A stretch of DNA of 26,893 nucleotides, from the NCBI GenBank assembly GCA_029265255.1, contig JAJUJQ010000017.1:1-26893 (forward strand), read 5' to 3'. Shown here one piece after another: positions 15,531-23,514 of the stretch (its first letter is position 1; each line of letters begins with the position of its first letter). Made by a program: the position numbers and the translations under genes. The notes below the pieces were generated by a model. It was not told the origin of the DNA and searched no databases. It was given only the letters and a program-made list of their open reading frames with translations. The DNA is from Spirochaetota bacterium. Lineage in GTDB: Bacteria; Spirochaetota; Spirochaetia; Treponematales; Rectinemataceae.

Positions 15531-15559
15531 AGTATATGAAAAAGATGATGATCCTTCAA
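15531..15559 (-). promoter_or_regulatory. Predicted promoter of gpmA-pgsBCW
   Basis: On the minus strand TTGAAG (15559-15554), a 17-nt spacer and TATACT (15536-15531) form a good sigma70-type pair. Downstream in the leader, a short GC stem (GGCGC, 5-nt loop, GCGCC) lies around 15491-15505. Confidence 0.5.
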
Positions 15560-15643
15560 ATCCGCCCCATCTTCTGGCACGGTATCGAACAATCAAAGTC
15601 CGCACAGCAACGCGAATCTTGGACCGGCGTCTCCTCTGGCCCC

Positions 15644-15672
15644 TTGCTTTTATTGAATTATCTTTATATAAA
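15644..15672 (+). promoter_or_regulatory. Predicted promoter of the sulfur-transfer fusion gene
   Basis: TTGCTT (15644-15649) and TATAAA (15667-15672) are separated by 17 nt in a markedly AT-rich patch. A perfect TATAAT also occurs at 15698-15703, but a start from it would leave almost no leader before the ribosome site at 15705-15711. A direct repeat of TATATAAAT (15665-15673 and 15679-15687) overlaps the -10 area. Confidence 0.45.
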
Positions 15673-15719
15673 TATATCTATATAAATCGATCCGATATAT
15701 AATACAGAGGAGAATTCAA

Positions 15720-18278
15720 ATGGCACGGTACATCATCGTGGGCGGCGTGGCAGGCGGAGCCTCGACCGCAGCTCGGCTCCGCAGGCTCGACGAGCGCGCA
15801 GAGATCGTTCTCTTTGAGCGCGGACCGCACATAAGCTACGCCAACTGCGGCCTTCCCTACTACGCTGGCGACACGATCAAAGAGCGCGAGCGCCTCTTCG
15901 TCATGACGCCGGAGAAGTTCAAAGCATGGCTCAATGTCGACGTGCGCGTCCGAACCGAAGTGACTGCCATCGACCGCGGGGCAAAGAAGATTCAGGCTCA
16001 CGAACTGGATACCGGCCGCGAATACTCGCTCGAGTACGACGCGCTCGTGCTGTCGCCCGGCGCGGACCCCATTAAACCGCCCATTCCCGGCATCGAGGAC
16101 CCGCGCATTTTTACGCTCCGCTCAGTGAGCGACATCGACCGCATAAAAGAATATCTCGACACGAAGCGCCCGGAGCGAGCCATTGTGGTCGGCGGTGGCT
16201 TCATCGGCCTCGAAATGGCCGAGAATCTGCACGCGCGCGGCTCCTTCGTCACCATCGTCGAAGCGCTCGATCAAGTGATGAACCCCCTCGATTTCGAGAT
16301 GGCGGCGCTTGTCCACCAGCACCTTAAACAGAAGAACGTCGAGCTCTACCTGAGCTCGGCGGTATCGAAATTCGAGCAGGCTGGCTCGCGGGTCGTCGCG
16401 GTCCTTGCCGATGGCACGCGTCTCGACGCCGACATGATCGTGCTCTCTATCGGTGTCCGCCCCGAAACGGGCATCGCCAAAGCCGCCGGGCTTGAAACAA
16501 TGCCGAACGGCGCAATTCTCGTCAACGAAAACCTGCAGACGAGCGATCCTTCCATCTACGCTCTAGGCGATGCCATCGCCTTTCCACACCCCGTGCTCGG
16601 CACGGCGATGCCCGTGCCGCTTGCGGGCCCCGCGAACAAACAGGCACGCGTCGTCGCGGACAACATTGCCAGAGGCCCCGGAACACGAAAGTGGCGCGGG
16701 GCCATCGGCACATCGATCGCCAAGGTCTTCGATATCACCGCGGCCGCAGCCGGCGTTGCCGAAAAACTCCTCAAAAAGAACAACATCCCCTGCATGTCGA
16801 TCATTACGCATGGTTCGAGCCACGCAGGCTATTACCCCGGCGCCCAGCCGCTCACCATCAAGACCATTTTCTCGCCTGACGGGACTCTCTTCGGCGCACA
16901 GGTCGTCGGCTACGACGGCATCGACAAGCGGATCGACCTGATCGCCGATTACATACGCCGTAAGGCAAAAGTGACGGAGCTCGGGGAGATCGAGCATGCC
17001 TACGCGCCACCCTTCTCCAGCGCCAAGGATCCCGTCAACATTGCCGGAATGGTAGCCGAAAACGTACTCGCGGGTCTGAGCCGCCATCTGCAGTGGCACG
17101 AGGTGAAGGCCTTCCAGGAAAAGGGAGGCTTCGTGCTCGATGTGCGCACTTCGGAAGAGTTCTCCCTCGGCGCCATCCACGGCGCGACGAATATTCCCCT
17201 CGACGCCCTGCGGCAGCGGCTCACCGAAATTCCCCGCGACCGAGAAGTGCTGATATACTGCGGCGTCGGCCTCCGGGGGTATCTTGCGGAGCGGATTCTC
17301 AGACAAAACGGATGGACGGCGGTCTACAACCTTTCAGGCGGCTACAAGACGTGGGAGATTGCCACCGAACCCCAGTCCCACAAGGGCATTTACAGGCCTG
17401 GCCTCGCAGGCCTCCAGTCCAGCATGGCCAAGGGCTCCCAGGAACTTCTGCACACGACCTTCGCGGAAGGCTCCGGCATGCCCGAATCGCTCGCCGCGAA
17501 GCGCCAGACTGTCGTCCAGATCGACGCCTGCGGCCTGCAGTGCCCCGGCCCCATCATGCGCCTCAAGACCGAAATCGACAAACTGCCGGAAGGCGGCCGC
17601 GTGGTCATACGCGCGACCGATCCAGGCTTCGTCCGCGATGCAGGAGCATGGTGCAAGGTCACCGGCAACCTCCTCATCTCGATGGAAGAAACGAACGGCA
17701 CGTACACTGCGATGATCGAAAAGGCCGTCAGGCAGAGTGCCATGGCCGCGGCACAGGCAACAGCGGCCGCAGGGGCGGCCGGGAGTGCGCCCCTCATCCA
17801 GATGACACCCAAAGGCGCGACCATCATCGTGTTCTCGAACGACTTCGATCGCGCCCTTGCGAGCTTCGTGCTCGCGAACGGTGCGGCGGCCGCCGGCAAG
17901 GATGTCACCATGTTCTTCACGTTCTGGGGGCTCTCGGTCATCCGCAAGCCCGACGCACCGCACGTCGTCAAAGACTTCATGGGCAGGATGTTCGGCATGA
18001 TGCTGCCCAGGCACGCAGGCGACCTTTCCCTCTCCCACATGAATTTTGGCGGCATCGGACCGAAGATGATGAAGTCGCGCATGAAAGCCAAGCGCGTCGA
18101 CATGCTCGAAACCATGATCGCACAGGCCCGCCAGGCAGGCGTCCGCCTCATCGCATGCCAGATGTCGATGGACATCATGGGGGTCAAGCGAGAAGAACTG
18201 CTCGACGGCGTGGAGATCGGCGGCGTCGCGACTTACATGGAAGCGGCGAGCGGCGCAGGTATCAACCTGTTCATCTAA
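15720..18278 (+). CDS. CoA-disulfide reductase-like, rhodanese, TusA, DsrE2 fusion protein
   Basis: 852-residue cytoplasmic redox protein with four modules. Residues 1-~448 are an FAD/NAD(P)H disulfide reductase of the CoADR/NADH oxidase group: VGGVAGGASTAARLRRLDE dinucleotide fold and the single active Cys43 in SYANCGLPYY. Residues ~455-545 are a rhodanese domain with active Cys514 (YCGVGLRGY). Residues ~598-670 are a TusA domain with the CPGP motif (Cys604, Cys608 in ACGLQCPGP). Residues ~695-852 are a DsrE2 domain with Cys813 in ACQMSMDIMG. All key cysteines are present. The likely role is reduction of persulfides or polysulfides and passing sulfane sulfur along the chain. Comparable fusions occur in anaerobes, so the architecture is unusual but not new. 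AGAGGAG precedes the ATG, and the gene is monocistronic. Confidence 0.93.
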   Translation: MARYIIVGGVAGGASTAARLRRLDERAEIVLFERGPHISYANCGLPYYAGDTIKERERLFVMTPEKFKAWLNVDVRVRTEVTAIDRGAKKIQAHELDTGREYSLEYDALVLSPGADPIKPPIPGIEDPRIFTLRSVSDIDRIKEYLDTKRPERAIVVGGGFIGLEMAENLHARGSFVTIVEALDQVMNPLDFEMAALVHQHLKQKNVELYLSSAVSKFEQAGSRVVAVLADGTRLDADMIVLSIGVRPETGIAKAAGLETMPNGAILVNENLQTSDPSIYALGDAIAFPHPVLGTAMPVPLAGPANKQARVVADNIARGPGTRKWRGAIGTSIAKVFDITAAAAGVAEKLLKKNNIPCMSIITHGSSHAGYYPGAQPLTIKTIFSPDGTLFGAQVVGYDGIDKRIDLIADYIRRKAKVTELGEIEHAYAPPFSSAKDPVNIAGMVAENVLAGLSRHLQWHEVKAFQEKGGFVLDVRTSEEFSLGAIHGATNIPLDALRQRLTEIPRDREVLIYCGVGLRGYLAERILRQNGWTAVYNLSGGYKTWEIATEPQSHKGIYRPGLAGLQSSMAKGSQELLHTTFAEGSGMPESLAAKRQTVVQIDACGLQCPGPIMRLKTEIDKLPEGGRVVIRATDPGFVRDAGAWCKVTGNLLISMEETNGTYTAMIEKAVRQSAMAAAQATAAAGAAGSAPLIQMTPKGATIIVFSNDFDRALASFVLANGAAAAGKDVTMFFTFWGLSVIRKPDAPHVVKDFMGRMFGMMLPRHAGDLSLSHMNFGGIGPKMMKSRMKAKRVDMLETMIAQARQAGVRLIACQMSMDIMGVKREELLDGVEIGGVATYMEAASGAGINLFI

Positions 18279-18308
18279 AAAAGCCGAAGGTGGCACAGGC
18301 GCCACTTT
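18277..18308. terminator. Predicted terminator between the fusion gene and mlrC-like gene
   Basis: AAGGTGGC (18287-18294) pairs with GCCACTTT (18301-18308), with one G-U pair and a 6-nt loop. On the plus strand it lies 8 nt after the fusion-gene stop with a short T-tract. On the minus strand it is followed by CGGC and six T (complement of 18282-18277), so it may serve both convergent genes, and the minus strand better. Confidence 0.5.
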
Positions 18309-18353
18309 CTAGTGACGCTTGTGCAGAATGCGATCAAGGCGATCACGCGTCGT

Positions 18354-18387
18354 ACTGAAAAACAGCGACCTTCGAACATTTTTCAGT
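18354..18387 (-). terminator. Inverted repeat at the end of the mlrC-like gene
   Basis: ACTGAAAAA (18354-18362) mirrors TTTTTCAGT (18379-18387) perfectly, with a 16-nt loop. It overlaps the stop codon of the minus-strand metallopeptidase gene. The T-run is inside the stem, so it may be a terminator-like or mRNA 3'-end structure. Confidence 0.35.
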
Positions 18388-19864
18388 CTGGTTCATAGGC
18401 CATTTCAAGGTCGATCGGGTACATGGGCCTGCGTATCCGCCTGTAGGGAATGGACTCCAGCACCTCGTTCGAGCATCCTTTCGAGGTGGCGAGGATAGCC
18501 TTGGCTGCGATCTCGCTGAAGCAGGCTTCGAGGTAGCCGAGCTTTACGACGACCAGGCAATAATCCTTCGGGTCCACGCCGAGCGCAGGCAAGAGTTCCT
18601 CGTCGCCGAAGCCAATGTGCTTCGAGGTAAGGACGATCGCCATGTTCCGATGACTGACCAGCACGAGGTCCGAGTTGTAGGGGCCATAGTTCCGTACGAT
18701 CCTGAGCACCTTGACCCTGAGGGGAATTCGCTTTCCGTTCACCTTGTCCCACGTGCCTCCGACCTCGATATCGAGTGAGCTTCCCTCGCCCGCGGCGATG
18801 CAGGCTTCCGTAGCGCGCGCGTCGTAGAATCCCGAGTAGAGAAGAGGGGTAGGCAGTCTGTCCACCGTCGTCATGTCCGCCATGATGCACTCGAGCAACT
18901 CCGTCGCATCGCCCGTCGAACCTGCCGTCGGGTTGTCGCCCGAGTCGGAGACGAAGACAGGCTTCATACCCTCCTGGAGCACAGCCCTGAACGCCACCTT
19001 CATGGCGGTCTTACTGTCGTAGTGTTCGCACCTGAACTTGAACTCGGCGCGGCGCCTCCAGAACTCTCTGGCGATGCGCGCGGCGACCTCGTCCGCGGTG
19101 CGAGGATCGTCGAGGGTCGTCGCGAGTACGGTGACCGCCTCGTGCTCATCGTCGGCCCACGGAAAGCCAAGGAGGAGAGAGGCAGCGAGCACTCCCTGCT
19201 CCTTTTCTGCCGCCCTGCACGCATCGAGGAGGCTCTTCATGGGTTCGGCCGCAGATTCGGACTTCTCGCCCGCAATGAGCATAGGAACTCTGCGAGCCCT
19301 CGTCGTCAGGCGCCGCTTCTCCTTGATGGAGCGAAGAAGCATGGACGCAGCCAGCGCGCCCGTCTCGCGGCAATCGACATGCGGAGCCGTCTTGTATCCC
19401 ACAAACCCATCCGCGCAGGCCAGCATCGTGTCGGTGATGGTGGCGTGCATGTCGAGGGCAACCGTCAGCGGAAGTTCAGGCAGGATATTTCTGATTGCCG
19501 ACAGAATGTCTCCTTCGGCACAACCAAGCCCTTTGACCTTCATAGAGCCGTGGAGCGCGAGGCATATCCCATCTACAGGGCCTGCCGCGACGGCGGCTCT
19601 GATCCGTTCGAGCATCTCCGCTTTGATCCGATAATAGAACTCGTCGGACACGACGCCGTTGGGCACTGCCCTCGCGAGCACCGTGGGCACGATCTCGCAG
19701 CCAGCCTCCCGAAGGGCCTCGATGATGCCTGTCGACGAATAGTATGGAAGCAGCCCCTTCTCGAGGATTTCTTGACCACGGAAGACAACAAAGTCATCCT
19801 CTCCGGTGATGATCGGATTCAGGGTGTTGGACTCGTGGTTCATCCCCCCTATAATTATACGCAT
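18383..19864 (-). CDS. M81 family metallopeptidase (MlrC-like)
   Basis: 493 residues, full length for MlrC/M81, the family named after the zinc peptidase that finishes microcystin breakdown; most members have unknown substrates. Putative metal and active-site motifs are present: GGMNHESNT (His10), ALDMHATITD, GYKTAPHVDCRETG and FVSDSGDNPTAGSTGD. There is no signal peptide, so it is cytoplasmic. The ATG has GGAG at a 7-nt distance. It follows the CBM9-like gene by 54 nt, with a GC hairpin in the gap. The context (CBM9-like protein, ROK regulator, sugar ABC transporter) argues for a role in degrading an imported glycoconjugate, peptide-like compound or amidated sugar rather than microcystin. 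Confidence 0.9.
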   Translation of the reverse strand: MRIIIGGMNHESNTLNPIITGEDDFVVFRGQEILEKGLLPYYSSTGIIEALREAGCEIVPTVLARAVPNGVVSDEFYYRIKAEMLERIRAAVAAGPVDGICLALHGSMKVKGLGCAEGDILSAIRNILPELPLTVALDMHATITDTMLACADGFVGYKTAPHVDCRETGALAASMLLRSIKEKRRLTTRARRVPMLIAGEKSESAAEPMKSLLDACRAAEKEQGVLAASLLLGFPWADDEHEAVTVLATTLDDPRTADEVAARIAREFWRRRAEFKFRCEHYDSKTAMKVAFRAVLQEGMKPVFVSDSGDNPTAGSTGDATELLECIMADMTTVDRLPTPLLYSGFYDARATEACIAAGEGSSLDIEVGGTWDKVNGKRIPLRVKVLRIVRNYGPYNSDLVLVSHRNMAIVLTSKHIGFGDEELLPALGVDPKDYCLVVVKLGYLEACFSEIAAKAILATSKGCSNEVLESIPYRRIRRPMYPIDLEMAYEPD

Positions 19865-19887
19865 TGTCTTGCTCCTTCTTATATTGG

Positions 19888-19902
19888 CGGGGGAATCCCC
19901 CG
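19888..19902 (-). promoter_or_regulatory. GC-rich hairpin between the CBM9-like and M81 genes
   Basis: CGGGGG and CCCCCG pair around a 3-nt loop (minus strand ATT). It lies 16 nt after the CBM9-like stop and 23 nt before the M81 ATG, with no T-tract. It would suit mRNA processing or partial attenuation more than full termination. Confidence 0.5.
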
Positions 19903-19918
19903 ATTGTATTCCGTCGTA

Positions 19919-20764
19919 TCAATCTGCCTGCCGCCCCATCTCTGGCGGGTCCTCGCTGAAGTGCAGATAGGAGAAGCACTCAGGAAGATGGGAATCGTAG
20001 ACCCCGTGCTCGTTCAATGCCCACCCGATCGGATCCTGAAGCTTCTTCCCATTGTACTGGAGCGACTCGAAGCGGAAGAACGCAGCGCGCAGCGTCTCTC
20101 CATTCTTCGGAGGAAATCGCCCGTCCGTAAAAAGCCCGCGCATACCATCCCACGGAAAGGCAATCTCCACGGTCCATCCTCGATCCACAACAGAGGGATC
20201 GTTGATGGCCCCGTCCACGCGTACGGCCGTCTTCAAACCAGGAAAATCCCAGTCCATGAACGCCCATCGTTTTCCCCGCGGATGCTTGCCGTGCCTGGTG
20301 CTGTCCTGAAAACCGCTCAGGACATCGACCTCGCGGGCATAGAGGTCGAACTCAGGCCTATCGAAGCGGCTGCCGCGCCTGAGGGCACTCTGGTACACGA
20401 AGAAAACCTCGTACACAGTGTTGAACGCGTTTATTTCCAATTCGTAATAGCAATCTTCTCCCGCGATGAAAACCTCGACGTCGTTGTCGAACCATATATA
20501 CGAGTCACGTTTCGTCAAGCTTGCGCGCACCTGCGGCTCCTCGAGCCAGAATCCGACGTAGAGGGCTCTGTCGTCCCAGAGGGCTGCCATACGCGTATCG
20601 AGCAAGGCCGGTTCACCCGTCACGAGGTCGACGAAGCGCCGCGAGCGTGGGGCATCTCTCCATGCCGGCTTCGAGAGGTCGCCATCGACTTCGATCGGGT
20701 GCGTCGCACGGTGACAGGTATAGTGGGCGAGCTTGTCCTCGCCCACGCCATAATGTTCGTTCAT
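19919..20764 (-). CDS. Carbohydrate-binding family 9-like (CBM9/DOMON-like) protein
   Basis: 281-residue protein made almost wholly of one beta-rich CBM9-like domain. It has an early PIEVDGDLSKPAWRDAP segment (typical of these domains), AALWDDRALYVGFWLEEPQV, WFDNDVEVFIAGEDCYYELE and VEIAFPWDGM. The order matches sugar-binding domains otherwise found on xylanases and surface proteins. There is no signal peptide from the chosen start, so it appears cytoplasmic, and no catalytic module is attached. The frame is open to 20827; the ATG at 20764 has GGGAGAGG directly upstream and gives the better start. It is the first gene of the minus-strand pair with the M81 peptidase, divergent from the ROK regulator. 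Confidence 0.82.
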   Translation of the reverse strand: MNEHYGVGEDKLAHYTCHRATHPIEVDGDLSKPAWRDAPRSRRFVDLVTGEPALLDTRMAALWDDRALYVGFWLEEPQVRASLTKRDSYIWFDNDVEVFIAGEDCYYELEINAFNTVYEVFFVYQSALRRGSRFDRPEFDLYAREVDVLSGFQDSTRHGKHPRGKRWAFMDWDFPGLKTAVRVDGAINDPSVVDRGWTVEIAFPWDGMRGLFTDGRFPPKNGETLRAAFFRFESLQYNGKKLQDPIGWALNEHGVYDSHLPECFSYLHFSEDPPEMGRQAD

Positions 20765-20832
20765 GGGCCTCTCCCTGTTCAGTATAGAATTCGGTAGGGA
20801 ATATGCGGCTGCATGGGAGCCGTCCAAGCCTC

Positions 20833-20868
20833 ATTCTGCACCAGAGACCTCTTGTGAGTCAAGCACAA
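20833..20868 (-). promoter_or_regulatory. Predicted promoter and operator-like repeat of the CBM9-M81 operon
   Basis: On the minus strand TTGACT (20862-20857), an 18-nt spacer and CAGAAT (20838-20833) form a promoter. The -35 lies inside an inverted repeat: TTGTG (20852-20856), 7 nt, CACAA (20864-20868). Confidence 0.45.
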
Positions 20869-20880
20869 TTGCGCCAATTT

Positions 20881-20914
20881 GTTTGTTGACTTTACAAACT
20901 ATCTGGAGTATACT
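20881..20914 (+). promoter_or_regulatory. Predicted promoter and operator-like repeat of the ROK gene
   Basis: TTGACT (20886-20891), a 17-nt spacer and TATACT (20909-20914) form a strong sigma70-type promoter. The -35 is embedded in a perfect inverted repeat, GTTTGT (20881-20886), 7 nt, ACAAAC (20894-20899). This is in keeping with the A/T-rich palindromes bound by ROK repressors and suggests autoregulation. Confidence 0.6.
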
Positions 20915-20935
20915 ACGAGCGACATTGAGGTCTCG

Positions 20936-22135
20936 ATGAAAAGACTAGGCATCCCGCAGTACCTCGACGGCCGCACCGGAGACAAAACGCTCAGCAAAGC
21001 CGTCAATCGCGCGCTCCTCCTTCACCTGCTTCGAAACAAGGGGGCTTGCTCGCGCGCATCGCTCGCGAAGGACAGCGGGCTCAACAAAGTGACGGTCTCT
21101 TCGCAGATCGCCGAACTCATCGAGCTCGGCATCGTCAAAGAGATCGGTATCGGGGCATCGGAACTCGGCCGCAAGCCCATCATGCTCGAGATCGCAGGAG
21201 AGGCAGGCTACGCTTTGGGCCTTTCGATTTCGACAACGGGCCTTTTCGTCGTAGCGATGGATGTGGCCGGCAAAATAGACCGCAGCGACTTTTTTCCTAT
21301 TGAGGTGCACACGCCCGAGGCGGTGATAGAAGCCATCGTGTCGGTGACCCGAAACGCGAAGAGGCGATACCGCCAGGCGAAATTCGGCCTGTTCGGAATT
21401 GGCATCGCCGTGCCTGGAACCATCGACCAAGGCACGGGCCGAGTCGTCTGCTCGGCGAAGCTCGGATGGGAGAACGTGCCGTTCAGCGAGGACCTCGCGA
21501 AGGTCTTTGGAGGAATTTTGCACGTAGGCAACGACGCCACCTTGGCTACAATCGCAGAGCACGAGCTCAATGCGCCCGAAGCCGACGACTTTGTGTGTCT
21601 TCTCATCGACGAGGGCATCGGGTCCGGGGCATACATCAACGGAGCGATCCACTATGGGCACAACGGGCAGTTCGGCGAAGTGGGACACATGACCGTCGTC
21701 CACGACGGACTCCGCTGCCCCTGCGGCAACACCGGCTGCTGGGACCTCTACGGATCCGAGCTCGCGCTGAGGCAGGCGCTGGGCGCTGCACGGGGCGGCA
21801 GCATTCCGGACGCAGAAGAGCTTTTGACCCTCGCAGCTTCTCCGCCGGACTGGAGCCGAAAGGCTTTTTCGAACTTCGTTGACTACCTCATATCAGGCAT
21901 CGTCAGCATCATGAATGCGATGGCGCCATCGACGCTCGTCATCAACTGCGCAGTGCTCAGCGCATCTCCCGCAATGTTCGAGGCAGTAAAAGAAGGAGTA
22001 ACTTCGCGAGCCCTCGCACACACCCACGTCTGCGAGATCAGGCTTTCTTCGCTTGGAAAGACGGCCCCCGCCATCGGCGCCGCAATGGCAGCCAAGGACC
22101 GCTTCTTCGAGAGGCTCATCGTACACGAGACCTGA
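20936..22135 (+). CDS. ROK family transcriptional regulator (XylR/NagC type)
   Basis: 399 residues. An N-terminal winged helix-turn-helix (about 18-75: LLHLLRNKGACSRASLAKDS, then GLNKVTVSSQIAELIELGIV) is joined to a ROK sugar-binding domain. ROK signatures are VGNDATLATIAEHEL, the DEGIGSGAYINGAI glycine loop and the zinc site made of His251 (FGEVGHM) with Cys261, Cys263 and Cys268 (CPCGNTGC). A TTG-started frame extends up to 20879, but the ATG at 20936 has GAGGT 4 nt upstream and lies downstream of a clear promoter. It is divergent from the CBM9-M81 pair and 57 nt upstream of the sugar ABC genes, so it probably controls both. The inducer is presumably the imported sugar. Confidence 0.94.
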   Translation: MKRLGIPQYLDGRTGDKTLSKAVNRALLLHLLRNKGACSRASLAKDSGLNKVTVSSQIAELIELGIVKEIGIGASELGRKPIMLEIAGEAGYALGLSISTTGLFVVAMDVAGKIDRSDFFPIEVHTPEAVIEAIVSVTRNAKRRYRQAKFGLFGIGIAVPGTIDQGTGRVVCSAKLGWENVPFSEDLAKVFGGILHVGNDATLATIAEHELNAPEADDFVCLLIDEGIGSGAYINGAIHYGHNGQFGEVGHMTVVHDGLRCPCGNTGCWDLYGSELALRQALGAARGGSIPDAEELLTLAASPPDWSRKAFSNFVDYLISGIVSIMNAMAPSTLVINCAVLSASPAMFEAVKEGVTSRALAHTHVCEIRLSSLGKTAPAIGAAMAAKDRFFERLIVHET

Positions 22136-22146
22136 AAATGAACCTA

Positions 22147-22162
22147 TACGATCTACATCGTA
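22147..22162 (+). promoter_or_regulatory. Small inverted repeat before the sugar-binding protein gene
   Basis: TACGAT (22147-22152) and ATCGTA (22157-22162) are separated by 4 nt, in the 57-nt gap between the ROK gene and the binding-protein gene. A TACAAT hexamer at 22171-22176 could be a -10, but I see no fitting -35. It may be an mRNA hairpin or a small operator. Confidence 0.35.
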
Positions 22163-22192
22163 AGGATCGATACAATAACAAGAGGAGGTTTT

Positions 22193-23494
22193 ATGAAAAT
22201 CTGCAAGAAGGTGTTCATCGCTGCTCTCGTCGCCCTGGCGACCATGAGCCTCGGCGCGCAGACTTCGTCGTCCGGCGCTCCCGTCACGCTGACGGTGTAC
22301 ATGCAGAACGACTTAGCTAATCCGCAGTCGGCCTACTGGCCGGTCACCGTGGAGGCGTTCCAGAAGAAGTACCCGAACATCAAGCTCGAGTTCGAGTACG
22401 TGTCCGGCGAAGAATTCCACCAGAAATTCCAGGCCATGGCCGCAAGTGGAGACATCCCCGACCTCTTCACCTGCTACGCAGGCGCCCGCTCCGGCTACAT
22501 ACTCGACCGAGGCATGGTCAAGGACCTCAGGCCCTATCTCACTGAAAGCTTCAAGAAGCAGTACAATCCCGCCATCTGGCAACCTCAGGGGCCGAACGGC
22601 GAGATCTACATCATCTCCCCGAACATGGCGGTCTGCACCGTCGTCTACATCAACACGAAGCTCCAGAAGCAGCTCGGCCTTTCGACCCCGAAGACCCTCG
22701 ACGAGATGATTGCGCAGGTCCCGAAGATCCGGGCCGCGGGCCTTACCCCCCTCGCCTTCGGAAACAAAGCTCAGTGGCAGGCCCAGTCTCTCTGCCTCTC
22801 CATGCTTGTGGACCGCATGGGTGGGACCGCATGGTTCGACAAGGCGATGAAAGGCAGCGCCAAGTTCACCGACAAGCCATTCGTAGATGCAATCGCCGTC
22901 ATCAAGAAGATGGTCGATACGAAGCTCTTCCCGGCAGGTGTCAACCAGCTCGAAGGTCCTCAGGCCTGGGGTGAGTTCGTCCAGGGCAAGGCCGTCTATC
23001 TCCTCGACGCCGGCTGGCGCATCTCCGCCCTCAAGGCCGCTGCAAAACCCGAGGACTACGCCAACTACGCCGTCATGGCCTTCCCTGCCGTGGCCGGGGA
23101 GGTCAACCACGGCTCAAGCGCAGCGACGCTGGGCGAGGCGCTCGCCATGAACGCAAAGCTCTCTGGCGCAAAGGCCGATGCAGCGTGGAAATTCCTCTCC
23201 TTCATCTATGGTCAGGAAGGCTGCGAAATACTCATGAAGTACGGCACCGTCCCGACCTACAAGCTCGACTACTCCAAATTCGACATCGACTCCCTCACCA
23301 GGCAGTACATCAACCTGATCAACAGCCAGACGATGGGCTACGTGATCGACGCCAAGATGGACAGTGAGGGCGTAAACAACATTCTCAACCCCGGGCTCCA
23401 GGCGGTCATGATGGGAACCAAGACGCCTGCCCAGCTCGCGGCCGAATACGAGGCATGGGTCGCTGCGAACGACTCGAATCGCCGCAAAAAATAG
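22193..23494 (+). CDS. Sugar ABC transporter, extracellular solute-binding protein (family 1)
   Basis: 433 residues. A Sec signal peptide (MKICKKVFIAALVALATMSL) has likely cleavage after LGA; no lipobox Cys is visible, so it appears to be a soluble periplasmic protein. The mature part has the family 1 pattern: VTLTVYMQNDL, WPVTVEAFQKKYPNIKLEFE, then GEEFHQKFQAMAASGDIPDL, and later LDEMIAQVPKIRAAGLTPLA and AWKFLSFIYGQEGCEILMKY. The substrate is probably an oligosaccharide, not predictable here. AGGAGG lies just upstream of the ATG. A strong hairpin follows the stop, consistent with higher expression of the binding protein than of the permeases. Confidence 0.94.
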   Translation: MKICKKVFIAALVALATMSLGAQTSSSGAPVTLTVYMQNDLANPQSAYWPVTVEAFQKKYPNIKLEFEYVSGEEFHQKFQAMAASGDIPDLFTCYAGARSGYILDRGMVKDLRPYLTESFKKQYNPAIWQPQGPNGEIYIISPNMAVCTVVYINTKLQKQLGLSTPKTLDEMIAQVPKIRAAGLTPLAFGNKAQWQAQSLCLSMLVDRMGGTAWFDKAMKGSAKFTDKPFVDAIAVIKKMVDTKLFPAGVNQLEGPQAWGEFVQGKAVYLLDAGWRISALKAAAKPEDYANYAVMAFPAVAGEVNHGSSAATLGEALAMNAKLSGAKADAAWKFLSFIYGQEGCEILMKYGTVPTYKLDYSKFDIDSLTRQYINLINSQTMGYVIDAKMDSEGVNNILNPGLQAVMMGTKTPAQLAAEYEAWVAANDSNRRKK

Positions 23495-23514
23495 GAAGCT
23501 TTTCCCTTTCATGA

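Noticed and set aside
15446..15719. tRNA or other RNA gene in the gpmA/fusion-gene gap
   Set aside because: No cloverleaf, TTC-type loop or CCA end is visible; the region is explained by two divergent promoters.
19022..20797. 591-codon open frame on the plus strand opposite the M81 and CBM9-like genes
   Set aside because: It runs across two recognised minus-strand genes and their gap, has no ribosome site and no recognisable domain; a composition artefact.
20879..20935. TTG-started extension of the ROK gene
   Set aside because: It would start inside the predicted promoter (-35 at 20886, -10 at 20909) and lacks a ribosome site; ATG 20936 has GAGGT.
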